Shown here: piece after piece, positions 21,305 to 33,588 of the stretch | Position numbering within the stretch: position 1 is the stretch's first letter | How the letters are laid out: each line of letters begins with the position of its first letter | Assembly: GCF_958979055.1 (NCBI RefSeq) | Contig: NC_084886.1 | Coordinates: 14,046,154-14,110,153 of the forward strand | Source: Alnus glutinosa | Taxonomy: Eukaryota > Streptophyta > Magnoliopsida > Fagales > Betulaceae | Direction: 5' to 3' | Length of the DNA: 64,000 nt | The notes under the pieces: generated by a model | The model's database searches: none | Seen by the model: only the letters and a program-made list of their open reading frames with translations | What the model was told of the DNA's origin: nothing | Made by a program: the position numbers and the translations under genes

Positions 21305-21410
21305 GATCTTTAAGATTTCAAGATTAGCTCGTTTATGAGTTGAGTTTAATTAAAGAGTTGATCTTGAACTACAGAAATGTGTGTTCAAGCTCGACTCGTT
21401 TACTTAGTAC
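21305..21410. repeat. Diverged relative of the hAT-type element
   Basis: Text such as agatttcaagattagctcg and ttcaagctcgactcgttta parallels 7555-7660 of the hAT-type element. It is a fragment with no ends. Confidence 0.45.
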
Positions 21411-22467
21411 ATGTTAATTAACTAGATAATATGTTAGTTTATGAGTTAACTAGTTAATATATATGTTAACTAATACACACATATAAATAGTAACATATGT
21501 AACTTATATTAAGCAATTGAGTAAAAATTCTATTAATAAATTAAGTAAAAATTAAAAGTAATTGGAGCTGTTTTTAAAAAAACGAAATTTGAGTCAATTT
21601 TAGAAAAAACGGCTGAATTTAGAACTATTTTTTAAAAATGGCTCTAACCGGAGCCGTTTTAAGCCGATTAGAGCCCTTTTGGGCAAAAAAGACTCCAACT
21701 GGAGTCTTTTTGGCCCAAAACGACTTGGCTCGCCGGACGCGAAATTTTTCATGTCCCCCGCGTATGCCCTGTCAAAAATTTTCAAACTATTTTTTTCTTC
21801 TCTTTTTTATTTCTTCATTTCTCTCGTGCCCTTTGTTTCTTCATTCTTGTTCTTCTTTTCTTTATTCCCAACCGAGAGATTAGAGAGAGACCGAGAGAGA
21901 AAGAAAGAGAGACCAAGAGATGGAGAGAATCAGAGAGAACTTGAGGAAGGCGTGCGGTGGGCTAGCCACCGTTTGGGGTGGACGACGGCGCCGGGGCCAG
22001 TGGGTCTCGGCCCAACGCTGGTGAGGCCAAAAAGCTTGGAGTTCCGGCATTTTCTCGGTACCCAAACAGTATAAAATCCTTTTTTTTATGGGCCAGTATA
22101 ATTTTTAGGCTTGATTTCTTGATTTTTGTTTTGATTTGGGTTGTTTTGTGAAGATTTTCGTTATACCCACTTATTCCGGTTCTATAATGGTAAAAATCTT
22201 CACTTTTGATTTTAATTTGTTAGACTGATGGGGAATTTTATAGTTGGTTCTGATTGGGGATGGTTTGATTCTTGATGGATTGTTCAGCATGGGACGGATT
22301 TCTGCTAGGACCTAAAGTCCAACCGCTCTAGCTTCAAAATTGGATTTGTATTCTGTATATTCAATTCCTTATCCTATTATGCACAGTCTGTATGCATCAC
22401 ATTTGTGCTTTTGGTTGTCTTCCTCAATTTCTAAATACTTATGGGCCTATGGGCGCTGTATTTGGCA

Positions 22468-23801
<1,334 letters not shown>

Positions 23802-24614
23802 GTGTTTTTTATGACTTGCACCATTGACATTGAGCTTCTTTCTTGCTATACCGGACCTTAGGCTTAGATGTATAATAAGAAGTGTAAAATAGTTGAAGTA
23901 TGATTAGGATTTTGTTATCTGCATTATTCCTTTGATAATTGAGATAGTTTTGAGATAAAACATTTTTGTTTTAGTTGTCATAAGTTGAATGGTTACTCTA
24001 AGAGACCAGGGAATCTGTTTGTGATCCATGCATGGATGTTTGCAGTGTCTGTTCCATATGTGAATATTCTCTTCTTGATGATAATTTGTGGTGGTAGTAG
24101 TCCTAACGTGCTTTTGTATCATGATGGTAATTGGGATGAAACCAAAAAAAAAAAAAATTAATAATAATTTTTTTTAATTTTATTTTGAGCCGTTTCAGGG
24201 ACCCTAAATGGTCTCTACAAAAAATATATTTTTTTATTTTTCTTTTTATTTTTTTATGTTATTTTGAGCCGTTTTAAGGACTCTAAAACGTCTCTAAAAA
24301 AAATTATTATTAATTTTTTTTGAGTTTATTTTGTGCTAAAACGGCTTTAATTAAAATCGTTTTTATCAAAACGGTTCAAACCGGTTTGAGTCGCTTTGGT
24401 TAAAACGGCTCAAACCTTTTTAAGCCGTTTTAATTAAAACGGCTCTAATTAGAGCCGTGTTGCACTAAAACGGCTCAAACTCGGGTTTTAATACTGTATA
24501 TGTTAAACCATTTTCAAAACGGTTAAAAAAAAAAAGGTTCAAAATGCTTTGAGCCGTTTTTAGGCCTTAAAACGGCCAAAAAAAAAAAGAGGCTCAAAAC
24601 AGTATTTTTTGTAG

Positions 24615-24887
24615 CGAAAGTACCCGGATGATTTGGATCGCTTTAAAGACAAGCCTATGAGAGTATGCTATGTGGACGTAGAGTCTAAATGTCAAGAAAA
24701 GGATGGAGTCATTATGCTGGATTCCATGGAAACAGAATCGGAGAGTTGTGTGTGGAAGTTGGCAAATGTGGAGGAAAACAGGGACCCCGAAAGCAAGGGT
24801 AGACCTTTAAGCCGTAAACAGAAGGATTGGAGAATATTAGAAGTGCCATTTGGGATGCATAAAAGGGTGTACGTTCCTGTACCTTGA
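24615..24887 (+). CDS. Unrecognised open frame, 91 codons
   Basis: A frame opens at 24615, directly at the end of the AACGGCTC element (a TAG of the terminus is the upstream stop), and runs to TGA at 24885-24887. The first ATG is at 24657. The product is charged and mixed in composition (MRVCYVDVESKCQEKDGV, KQKDWRILEVPFGMHKRVYV), unlike low-complexity noise. I do not recognise it. It may be the 3' exon of a host or transposon gene interrupted by the element, or chance. No promoter is visible. Confidence 0.35.
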   Translation, partial: RKYPDDLDRFKDKPMRVCYVDVESKCQEKDGVIMLDSMETESESCVWKLANVEENRDPESKGRPLSRKQKDWRILEVPFGMHKRVYVPVP

Positions 24888-25085
24888 ATACTGAAAATTT
24901 ACTAATTGAGTTGTGTTGAAGACCGCGAGATGAGATGATGAAGTTGTCTTTGTGTTAGTTGATGAAATGATCCATTACAAAAAGCAGAATTTGTGCGGCA
25001 TTCCTGGATTCGCACACCAGTTTATTAGTATCCTAATTCCCAACTTTGGTGCGATTTGCAAACCCTTTTTTCTCTCTTCTTTGTT

Positions 25086-26099
25086 TTTTTTTTTTTTTTT
25101 GAACAGGATAGCATTTGCTATCATATATTACGGAAGGCCCCAAGGGCGAGTACAAGGATAGAAGTACAAGACTCCCCTAAACCTTAAGTCAGAAACAAGT
25201 CTGACTTGAAGCAGTTGCCTAAATACAATCCACAAATATTACAAGGACCCCAAATAAAGCCCAAACAATCAACATAAGAGGATTGGCTTAGTCTACCCAG
25301 ACACCAAATAAGCACATGAACATTTGTGCATTACAAATAGACAAACTGTGATCAACAATAGACACATGGGAATATACACAGAAAACAGAAAAACCCAAAG
25401 CAGCTGCCGGCAGAAGACAGTGGCGGAATCCGCCGGAGACGGCGGCGCGTGGAGGACACGCGCCGTCCCCGATACCACCCAGCAGAGGATCGACCACCGT
25501 AGACCCCATCCAACGCCGTGCACGGCCAGAAAAGGTGGACCGTGGCCAACACGCGCGCCGAAAAGCGACAGGCTTTCAGGCGCGTGCCGTCCATGCGCCG
25601 GGAACCGAGAACCGCCGTGGCCTGAGCTTCCGGCAGCTGGAGCGGACGACGACGGTGAATGCCGCTGGGGGGCGCGTGTCTTGGAATAAGAACCGGAGGG
25701 GTGTAGATCTAGCACCAAAGATGAAGAACTAATTTTGAATACAGCCGGCCAAAACCTCCGAAAAAGACACAAAAACCGCCACAATCCCAAGCTAGAACAC
25801 CTACATTTGAGCCTTCCTGCTAAGAGCAAGAGAAAGAGAAAAGAAAAAAAACACAAACAAACCACCATAGCCTTGAAAGGCTAGGGGAACAAACTCCACA
25901 GCCACAATGGCTGGGAGAAAGCAAGCCTCAACTGAGAAAACTCAGGAGGAACCAAAACCTTAGTCCAAGAGGACTAAGGGACAAAACCAAAGCCGAGGGG
26001 AAGGAGGCTGGCCTCCCTCCCCCAGCATCAACGAGTTTTCTGTTGTCTGCAAGATAAGAGGGAGAGAGAGGAAAAAAGAAGGGCACAACGTGTAATGGC
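25086..26099 (-). mobile_element. 1.0 kb poly(A)-tailed non-coding retroposon
   Basis: On the minus strand this unit ends in a poly(A) tract (poly(T) at 25084-25100 on plus) and is bracketed by a perfect 14 bp duplication, ctctcttctttgtt (25072-25085 and 26100-26113). That is the hallmark of LINE-machinery insertion. No reverse transcriptase frame exists; the 191-codon minus frame has no known domain. A related poly(A)-tailed unit lies at about 55527-56375, sharing blocks such as CCTTAG-TCCT-TTGGACTAAGG and a GGGGGAGG-start region. It could be a non-autonomous LINE derivative, a long SINE or a retrocopy of a non-coding transcript. Confidence 0.75.
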
Positions 26100-26113
26100 C
26101 TCTCTTCTTTGTT

Positions 26114-26798
26114 GTTGTTGTTGTTGGTGGGTAGTGAGTCGAAACTTTGGGTATGTTAGAAAAGTGACCGTTTAAAAATTGTTGCATAGAAAAATGACAA
26201 ATTTAACAAAACGATTGTTGAAAAATATGACAGTTAGAAAAAATTGTCGTTTGAGAAAAAATAACCGTTGAAAAATTTGCGTTAGAAAAATAACTGTTCT
26301 AACAAAATTATTGTTGACAAATATGAACTAAATATGATCGTTTGAGAAAAAAAAAAAAAAAGACAATAAAAAATACAATATTGAAGAAAGTAATAAAAAT
26401 GAATATAGGGTTAAAAATAGATAATCAGATGTAAGATGCTTTTTAAAATTTATTAGTTAAATTAGATAAAAAAAATATAAAATTAAAAATAAATAATTGA
26501 ATGCATGTGCCCTTTAAAATTCAATAATTAAACTAAATAACTATTTTAAATTGAGATATATACAAGCCATTGAAGTGCTGCAAGCATTGTGCTATGAGAA
26601 TACTTTGTTTTAGAATGATTTGTAGGTACATCCTTCACAAAACCTATTCACAACAAAATACTGCGAAAAAGACGCCTAGCTGGCTAGAACAATGGCCAAT
26701 ATCACTGATGACTGAACTGTTCTGATCAGACATCTTTCGCCACCTACAAGTCTATCAAATACATGTGTCATTGTGTTAATGATGAAAGGTCTGACAAC
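26114..26798. other. Distal 5' region of the globulin gene
   Basis: AT-rich with a set of short aaaaatgaccgttg-like imperfect repeats (about 26160-26345). No gene is seen. Confidence 0.45.
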
Positions 26799-27046
26799 CA
26801 TGCAACCAAAATCCATACAAGTCTCAGACATGGTCGTTCAGATCGAACCATCCGATCTAATGCGGACCAACCAGGCCATGCATCGTCCTTAATCTCCGTT
26901 GGTGATGATGCAGACTCGTATGCATTGAAGCACTACTCTTCCATGTAGAAACGTTGAAAGCCATGCACTCCTCTCAGAAAACGACCGCCACATACCCTAA
27001 CCGAAAAGAGTATGTGTTTGCGAAATAGGAGTTGTGCAGCCATGCA
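26799..27046 (+). promoter_or_regulatory. Cluster of four RY (CATGCA) elements
   Basis: CATGCA occurs at 26799-26804, 26877-26883 (CATGCAT, the full legumin box core), 26962-26967 and 27041-27046, all within 380 bp of the globulin start. RY motifs bind the B3 factors ABI3, FUS3 and LEC2 and drive seed-specific expression of storage proteins. Clustering before a TATA box fits seed control; activity is inferred. Confidence 0.7.
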
Positions 27047-27113
27047 AAAAGTTAATAACAGAAGTCTCATCAACGATTCGCCGCGTGCCAAACCCCAATC
27101 CACCTTTTACCCC

Positions 27114-27121
27114 TATAAATA
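27114..27121 (+). promoter_or_regulatory. TATA box of the 11S globulin gene
   Basis: TATAAATA lies 61 bp upstream of the ATG at 27175, consistent with a short leader as in other legumin genes. Confidence 0.8.
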
Positions 27122-27174
27122 CCGCCCCACCAAGCCATTCATCTTTAATATATCAGATAGGTAATCACCCCACT

Positions 27175-28926
27175 ATGGCTTACTCTTCTTTGCTCTCTCT
27201 GAGCCTTTGCCTTTTCGTTCTCTTCCATGGCTGCTTTGCTCAGATAGAGCAAGTTCCATGGCGAGCCCAGCGCCAGCAGCAGCAACGGTTCCAGACCGAG
27301 TGCCGCATCGACAACTTAAATGCTCAAGAACCCTCTCAGAGATTCGAGTCCGAGGCCGGTGTCACCGAATACTGGGACCAAAACGATCAACAGTTCCAGT
27401 GTGCTGGAGTGTCTCTGGTCCGTCACAATATCCACCGTAGAGGCTTGTTGTTGCCCTCATTCTCCAATGCACCTCAGCTCATCTATGTTGTCCAAGGCAC
27501 GCAATACTTGTTCCTCTACTAGCTAGTCTTTCTTAAAAACTTAATTACTATGTATGATTTATTTTGTTATCGTGAATGCATGCATGCAGGTAGAGGTGTT
27601 CAGGGAGCTGCAATCCCAGGTTGTCCTGAGACGTTCCAATCGGATTCTTCATCGCAGTCTAGAGGAAGTCGGAGATCACAACAAAGGAGCAAAGACCAGC
27701 ACCAGAAGGTTCGACAAATCCGGGAGGGTGACATCCTTGCTCTGCCGGCCGGAGTGGCTCATTGGATCTATAATGACGGCGATTCCCAGCTTGTTTTGGT
27801 CTCACTCCTCGACACCTCCAATCAGGCCAACCAGCTCGACGAGAACGCAAGGGTCAGTACCAAGAATTAATTAATCACTGCTCTTCTTTGAGGCCTTTTA
27901 ACTAGTGATGTCTTTATTTTGTTGATTTCTAATTTCAGAAATTCTACCTCGCTGGGAACCCACAACAACAACAAGAACAACAACAAGGTGGCAGACAGAG
28001 ACAGAGACAGAGAGAGGGCCAGAGCCGCAGCGAGAGAGGCAGCCGGCAAAGTGGCAGCAACATCTTCAATGGATTCGACCAGGAGTTTCTGGAGGACTCT
28101 TTCAATATTGAGAACGAGTTGGCGAGGAAGCTACAGAGCCGAGATGATCGGAGGGGAAGAATCGTCCTCGTTGAGGATGAGCTTCGGGTTCTGAGCCCAC
28201 AAAGCCAAGAAGAAGAACGAGAGCGCGAAGAGGGACGACGATGGGAAAGAGACGACAATGGCGTCGAGGAAACCTTCTGCACGCTCAGGCTCAGACACAA
28301 CATTGGTGACCCACGACGCGCTGATGTGTACAACCCACGTGGCGGTCGCATCACCAGCCTCAACAGCCTCAACCTCCCCATCCTTAGGTACCTCCAGCTC
28401 AGTGCCGAGAGAGGTGTCCTCTACAAGGTAAGAGAATTAAGAACCAAAAAAAATCTCTTATCTTCGGTCAGTATATATATGTAAAAGGCAATTTGTTCAT
28501 ACATAGCATGGTTTGATTTGTTGAGGAATGTACGTGCAGAATGCAATCTTCGCACCGCACTACAACTTGAACAGCCACAGCGTGATTTATGGGATTAGGG
28601 GCAACGGCAGGATTCAGGTGGTGAGAGACGACGGAGAGAACGTATTTGACGGGGAGCTCCGAGAGGGTCAGGTTCTGACGGTGCCACAGAACTTTGCTGT
28701 GATTAAGAAGGCAGGAAATGAGGGATTCGAGTGGGTGGCCTTCAAGACTAACGACTACGCTAAGATAAACCAACTTGCGGGAAGGCTGTCGGCGATCCGG
28801 GCAATTCCAGAGGATGTGCTAATAAACTCATACCGCATTAACAGGGAGCAAGCAAGAATGTTGAAGTATAACAGGGAGGAGTCGACTGTGTTGAGCTCCG
28901 AATCCGGGCCACGGAGGAGGGACTAA
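27175..28926 (+). CDS. 11S globulin (legumin-type) seed storage protein
   Basis: Complete four-exon gene: 27175-27496, 27590-27852, 27939-28427 and 28540-28926, giving 486 residues, normal for legumins. The product is a hexameric storage globulin of seed protein vacuoles. It has a signal peptide (about 1-23, [13 protein letters not shown]), two cupin barrels, the conserved acidic-chain Cys residues (ECRID, QFQCAG, PGCPETF), a Gln/Arg-rich variable region and the Asn302-Gly303 cleavage site (NGVEETFC), where vacuolar processing enzyme separates acidic and basic chains; the Cys of ETFC pairs with PGCPETF. The three introns sit at the classic legumin positions. Intron 1 begins GC rather than GT. 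RY boxes and a TATA box lie upstream. Homologues in tree nuts are known allergens. Its 3' part is duplicated twice downstream. Confidence 0.96.
27497..27589 (+). other. Intron 1 of the globulin gene, GC-AG type
   Basis: Protein alignment logic forces the donor at CAAG|GCACGC and the acceptor at ATGCAG|GTAGAGG: only this joins VVQ to GRGVQG in frame. The +2 base is C, not T. GC donors are a known minor class. Introns 2 (27853-27938) and 3 (28428-28539) are GT-AG. Confidence 0.8.
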
Positions 28927-29108
28927 GCTTCTCGATCATGTGTAACTTTGATCAAATTAAGTAGTAGTAGTAGTAGTATGTGTAGTAGGGAATAAGGCCT
29001 TCCATTTCCAAGGCGTGGGCTGTGGAGGGTAAGTAGCTAGTTTGGCACCTTCTATGTTGTACTTGTATGTAAGTAACTGCGGGAATGGACGCTTAAAACG
29101 TATGAGTT

Positions 29109-29114
29109 AATAAA
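29109..29114 (+). terminator. AATAAA polyadenylation signal of the globulin gene
   Basis: AATAAA lies 183 bp after the stop codon. In copies B and C this very site carries a MULE-like insertion with a 9 bp duplication spanning the signal. Confidence 0.6.
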
Positions 29115-29245
29115 ATATTCTCGTTTCCATCTACCCACTCTAGCATACCTCTTTTATATATCATATCTATCCACCAAGGTTTCCTCCGAGATCGCTTTCA
29201 AAGAGAAGAGTACGCTACTAGCTCGTTAGCTTCTAACGACGATAT

Positions 29246-29538
29246 GGGCCCGTTTAATAACCCCCTCCCCTTTCCTTCCCTTTATTTTCATTTCTCCCAA
29301 AAAGAACGTTAACTCAAAACATTCTTAACCTTTTTTTTTTAACCTTTTTTACTTTTTATATCACATCAACAATTTTTTATTATTATTTAAATAAAAAAAT
29401 CAACTACAATACAATTTTTTTTTTTCATTTTTTCATATAAATTAACTCTACTTTATATCACATCAATCACTTTTTACTTTCACTCAATAAAAATATTCTC
29501 CCACAAAGGGAGGGGAGGGAGATTACTAAACGAGGCCC
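29246..29538. mobile_element. MITE with GGGCCCGTTTA ends
   Basis: The left end GGGCCCGTTTAATAACCCCC and the right end (complement GGGCCTCGTTTAGTAATCTC) are inverted repeats with purine/pyrimidine-rich subterminal blocks. About 293 bp, specific to copy A of the cluster. Non-coding. Confidence 0.65.
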
Positions 29539-30260
29539 TAAACTTCATCGAATCTTGATCTGATGTTAAAATCTTGAACTCTTGGTTCAACTTTTTCAAC
29601 AATTTTGAACTTGGTGATTGGGTCATGAATTTTTGAAATTAAAATTAAAATTTTATTTTCTCTACAGAATTTAAGGTAAATAAAATATGTTCTGGTGATA
29701 AGTAGATTTAAAATTCTTTTTGAAATTATGTTTGGAAGCTAGATTTTTTAAATTGAAAAATAGTATTTTTTAATAGTAATTTTTTTTTTGAAATGATTGA
29801 AAATATGAAAAGTTGTATATAATGATTAGTGTTATGAAAAATAGTGTGGAATAATGGTTGAAATAATAATTATTTTATTATAAAAAAATATTTAATTTAA
29901 ATAATTATTATTTTGTGTCTAGTGAGTGTACTTTGCTAATGTCAGGTGGGACCCACGTGTAAAATAGGACTTTTTTTTTTTTTGAAAAACACTTGATTTT
30001 CAGGTAAGAAACCGGGTTGAATCCGGGTTGTCGGGTTTTGACAAAAAAAAAATCTTGTTTCTTTTTCATTCCCAATCGCACCGTGCATTTAAACTTGTAA
30101 TTAAGTCCATAAAATGCTATAAAAAAAAAAAAAAAAAAAAATTGAATTTATCACTAACGAATTTGCAATAAATTTTGCCATCATAAAAGTGAACTTTGGG
30201 TAGTACTAGATTTGATTATCTAGTAATACATTCACTTTGACTAGTTGGCAATCAAATATA
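29539..30260. other. Gene-free interval between globulin and GST
   Basis: AT-rich; a poly(T) run at about 29970 and poly(A) at about 30121-30140. Partly conserved with 41330-41860 and 51520-52068 in copies B and C. No gene is seen. Confidence 0.5.
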
Positions 30261-30431
30261 GAGTAATGTTAGGCACTATCTTTTTATTCTCTTAAAATTG
30301 ATTTGCTTTTAAAATCATTTTAAGATTTTAAATGCCACATTAACTTTGAGAAGATAAAAAGATAATAGAAATATAATTTCTACCACATCAACTTTAAAAA
30401 AATAATTAAAAGATAGTCTCTACTATTACTC
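30261..30431. mobile_element. MITE, GAGTAATG ends (copy A)
   Basis: GAGTAATGTTAGGCACTATC at the left and the complement of GATAGTCTCTACTATTACTC at the right. The same insertion is present at 41860-42030 (B) and 52068-52240 (C), so it predates the duplications. Confidence 0.75.
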
Positions 30432-30566
30432 GCGTAATATGATTAGTTCATTAATTACTAAGTAAGAAAGTGTAAACTTGAAAATTATTTTTCGAAACTT
30501 AGTCCCTAATCCCTAGGGATATTAGCACAAGAAAGCATGGCACCTGCCCAGCACATAAATATAATC

Positions 30567-31382
30567 TTAAGGCACTGATGATGGAGGAACAGAGGACAAT
30601 ACTTTGCTGCGATCTTGACAATAAAGAAACATTTTGTGCCTAGGTGGTATGTTGTCCTTGATGATTGGGTGATTGAGAAAGTCGTTCATCCATGAAGTGG
30701 TGGCAGGAAATGTTCGTGGGTCGAAAATCTGCATTGACCCGATCACTTCGTCCCAAACAGGGAGCCAGTAAGAGATCCACCCCAATGCAATGTCCAAATA
30801 CCCAATGCTCTCCCCTCCGAAAAACTTCTTCCCTTTGATCTCTTCCTCTATCTTTTCCATGGCCTCTATGGCTGATTTCACTGCCTTTTCTTTTTCCTCT
30901 CCCTGGGAACACACAGCACTCCATGCAGGTTCCAAAAGCTATTCTCCAAGGAACAGAAGAACAAAAAAGATGATATAAAATTGTTTTCAATTTTTTAAGA
31001 AGGCAAAAAAAGAAGGACTTGTATAATATATATGCTAATTAAAACATTGCAACAGGACAGGAATTACCTTCTCTTCTCCAAATCTGGCCCAAAATCGCGC
31101 TTTGGCTCTTTCATAAGGATCTTGAGGCAGCAATGGACTCTGTTTCCATGTCTCGTCGATGTACTCAAGAATAACGTAAGATTCGGCGACCACTTTCTGG
31201 TCATGTACCAGAACTGGAACCTTTTTGTGAACAGGGTTCAGCTGCAAGAGAAGAGGGCTCTTGTTAAAGATGTCTTCTTCAACGTACTCATAATCAACAC
31301 CCTTGAGCTTCAGAGCCCATTCAACCCGCCGGGAAAATGGGCTAACCCAAAATCCCAAAAGCTTCACATCCTGGCTTGCCAT
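30567..31382 (-). CDS. Tau-class glutathione S-transferase, copy A
   Basis: Two exons on the minus strand: 31068-31382 (105 codons) and 30567-30938, with a 129 bp GT-AG intron, giving 228 residues. Tau GSTs conjugate glutathione to electrophiles and herbicides in the cytosol. The N-terminal thioredoxin fold shows [18 protein letters not shown] with the likely catalytic Ser14, cis-Pro56 (KKVPVLV) and the ES pair 67-68 ([14 protein letters not shown]) that binds the glutathione gamma-glutamyl group. The helical C-terminal domain follows in exon 2 ([15 protein letters not shown]). The single intron at this place is typical for tau GSTs. It differs from copies B and C by an extra Ile in DEVIGSMQ. 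The core promoter reads CATATAAG where B and C have TATATAAG. Confidence 0.94.
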
Positions 31383-31433
31383 GAGATTTAGTACTGAATG
31401 GTTACTCTCGATCTACTCTCTCACCCGCTGCTT

Positions 31434-31441
31434 CTTATATG
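31434..31441 (-). promoter_or_regulatory. TATA-like box of GST copy A (variant)
   Basis: On the minus strand CATATAAG lies about 52 bp before the ATG. The equivalent in copies B (46058-46065) and C (55090-55097) is TATATAAG, so copy A has a changed first base. Confidence 0.55.
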
Positions 31442-31442
31442 A

Positions 31443-32303
31443 TGCGTCCAAGGCTACACACTGAAAATTCAATATAGGACCATGACTCCACGAGAGGCAA
31501 TGTTGACAAATTGAACTTCCGTATACAAATCCTCCACATCTACTCTTTCTTTTCAATTTTTTTTTTCAAAATTTTACTTTATTTTTTCAAACTATCACTC
31601 CTCCGATTGCACTTAATTATTACACTTCTAAATTATAGCGTTTCGGTCTTAAGACTCCTTATAGATCGTACATTTAAAAGAGGCATTTTCAAATTGTATG
31701 ATGACCCTCAAAAGAAGAGATAAAAGGGCCACGCAACCAATCAATAAAGAGCAATGCTACGTTTCTCCTCAATAAAACAAAAAGAAAGGTTACCTGCCAA
31801 CTCCCTTTATTTTAGAGTGAGTAATGATTTAATGTCACCCAAAGATACAGTTTTTTATCATATTTCTTATGTGGTAAGGTAGTTTTCTACTACCTTTTGT
31901 ATTTTTTTATTTTTTAAAAATAAATTAAGGTGATGGATCACCTTACCACATAAATAAGGTGGTAAAAAGTTGTATATTTAGGTGGTAGTGAATCATTACT
32001 CAAAATTATATATTTAGGTGGTAGTAAATCATTACTCATTTTGAGTTCACCCAAACCTCTATTAAGGGACAGTTTCCAAATTTCGTCAAATTTTTTTTTT
32101 TTTTTTTTTCGAGTAACAAATTTCGTCAATATTACGCTAGTACTCCGTCACCAAGTGAAATGCGAGCCCAAAGTCCACATTCCAGAACAAGTTTTACCCA
32201 AGGCCCATACTGAAATTGATACTCTTAATTTTTAATTTAGAGTATTAGACAAAGGATAGCCTATCAAAACAAAATAAAAGAACCATATTAGACATTGAAA
32301 TTA

Positions 32304-32305
<2 letters not shown>
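31443..32305. other. GST copy A upstream region
   Basis: Homologous to 46066-46843 (B, in part) and 55098-56870 (C, with insertions). Contains a short insert of ggtggtagt/catcaccttacc inverted segments (about 31820-32040) absent from C. No gene. Confidence 0.5.

Positions 32306-32354
<49 letters not shown>
32306..32354. repeat. (TA)n microsatellite
   Basis: About 49 bases of TA. The homologous place in copy C (near 56870) has only a few TA units. Confidence 0.9.
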
Positions 32355-32357
<3 letters not shown>

Positions 32358-32433
32358 CATTAAAGATACTATGTTAATCAAAAGAAAAAACGGGTTAACT
32401 ACTTTCCACTTTATTACTACTCATTTACACATT

Positions 32434-33585
32434 CACTAGAAGAAAAAAAAACTTCTATTTATTGATGGTTTTTAGAACTGTATAGAAAAAAAAAATTACT
32501 AACGGTTTTTTGAAAAACTATCTGTAAAATAATAAATTACGATGGTTTTAACCAAACCGTCTGAATTTTTTTTCCCTGTTTTATTTCCAAACGGTTTAAG
32601 GAAAACTGTCTAGAAAAAAAAAATGAAACCACTTGAACTCTTGAAATTCCTTTGTTTTCTTTTTCTTTTTTCTTTTTTTTAAAAAAAAAAAGAAAAAGAA
32701 AGAAAGAAAGAACTAGATCTCTCTCCCTTCAAAAAAAAAAAAAAAAGATCTCTCTTGACCTCATCTCTCCCTCTCTCTCTCATTCTTCTTCTTCTCTCTC
32801 CTACCGGCGACTGAGATGGGCGATGGGAACGGGACAACGAGATCTGGACACGGAGTCGGTGACATCACTGATGTCGGATCTAAAGCGGAAGGTTGGATCT
32901 CCGATCGGATCCGGCCGAAACCCACGCCCGGCCGGATCTCTGGCCAGATACAGAGAGAGAGATCGGGCAGGAATACGTGGAATTCGAGCCGGTTCTCTCT
33001 TCCTCTCTCTTTCTCTCCCTCCCTCCAACCTTCTCGTCACCACTCTCTTCCAAACCACCGGACAGATCTTTTTTTTTTTTTGTAAGTGAAATTCTTAGGT
33101 TTGATTTACATTTTGGGTTTAGATTATGATGATTCACGGCTGAAAGACGGGGTTTTAAAAAATTTTAGAGTTTGATTTGTAAATGATTTTTATACACCCA
33201 GGATAAGTACCCAGTGACCGAATCTTCCATTGATTTTCGTTGGAACCCGAAGGAGACCAGTGACCTATCGAACCCAAGAAGAACCGAAGAAGCTCGATTC
33301 TCCAATGGATTTTCGGTAGAACCGAAGCTGATTTTCGGTAGAACGTAGAAGCTATGACCGCTGGACAAAATAATTATACTAATAATAATAATTATTATTA
33401 TTATAAAAAAAAAATAACAAATCCTAGAAATTTTTGCCCAAACCGTCTAGAATTTGAATTTCCAACCCATTTTTCTAGAAGATTTAAAACCGTCTAGAAT
33501 AAACCGTCTGGACTTTGTTCCATACGGTTTTTTGCAAATTCTGGACCGTTTGAAACCGTCTAGAATTCTTGAAATTTTTGTAGTG
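32434..33585. mobile_element. CACTA-type non-autonomous element
   Basis: Begins CACTAGAAG and ends TTTTTGTAGTG, flanked by the 3 bp duplication att (32431-32433 and 33586-33588), as expected for CACTA. Copy C (56940-56965) preserves the uninterrupted site. Subterminal repeats of AACCGTCTAGAA appear at both sides. The middle (about 32760-33060) is GC-rich and gene-like, with (CT)n leader-like sequence, hinting at captured host DNA, but I do not recognise the source. No transposase is seen. Confidence 0.88.
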
Positions 33586-33588
33586 ATT

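Noticed and set aside
25293..25868. 191-codon minus-strand frame
   Set aside because: It lies within the non-coding retroposon, has no known domain, and is not preserved in the relative at 55.5-56.4 kb.
27867..28381. Minus-strand frames of up to 145 codons opposite the globulin gene
   Set aside because: They are antisense to the Arg/Gln/Glu-rich exon 3 and reflect its biased codons.
30640..30990. 116-codon minus frame overlapping GST exon 2
   Set aside because: It is the +1 shadow of the GST frame; the same shadow appears in copies B and C.
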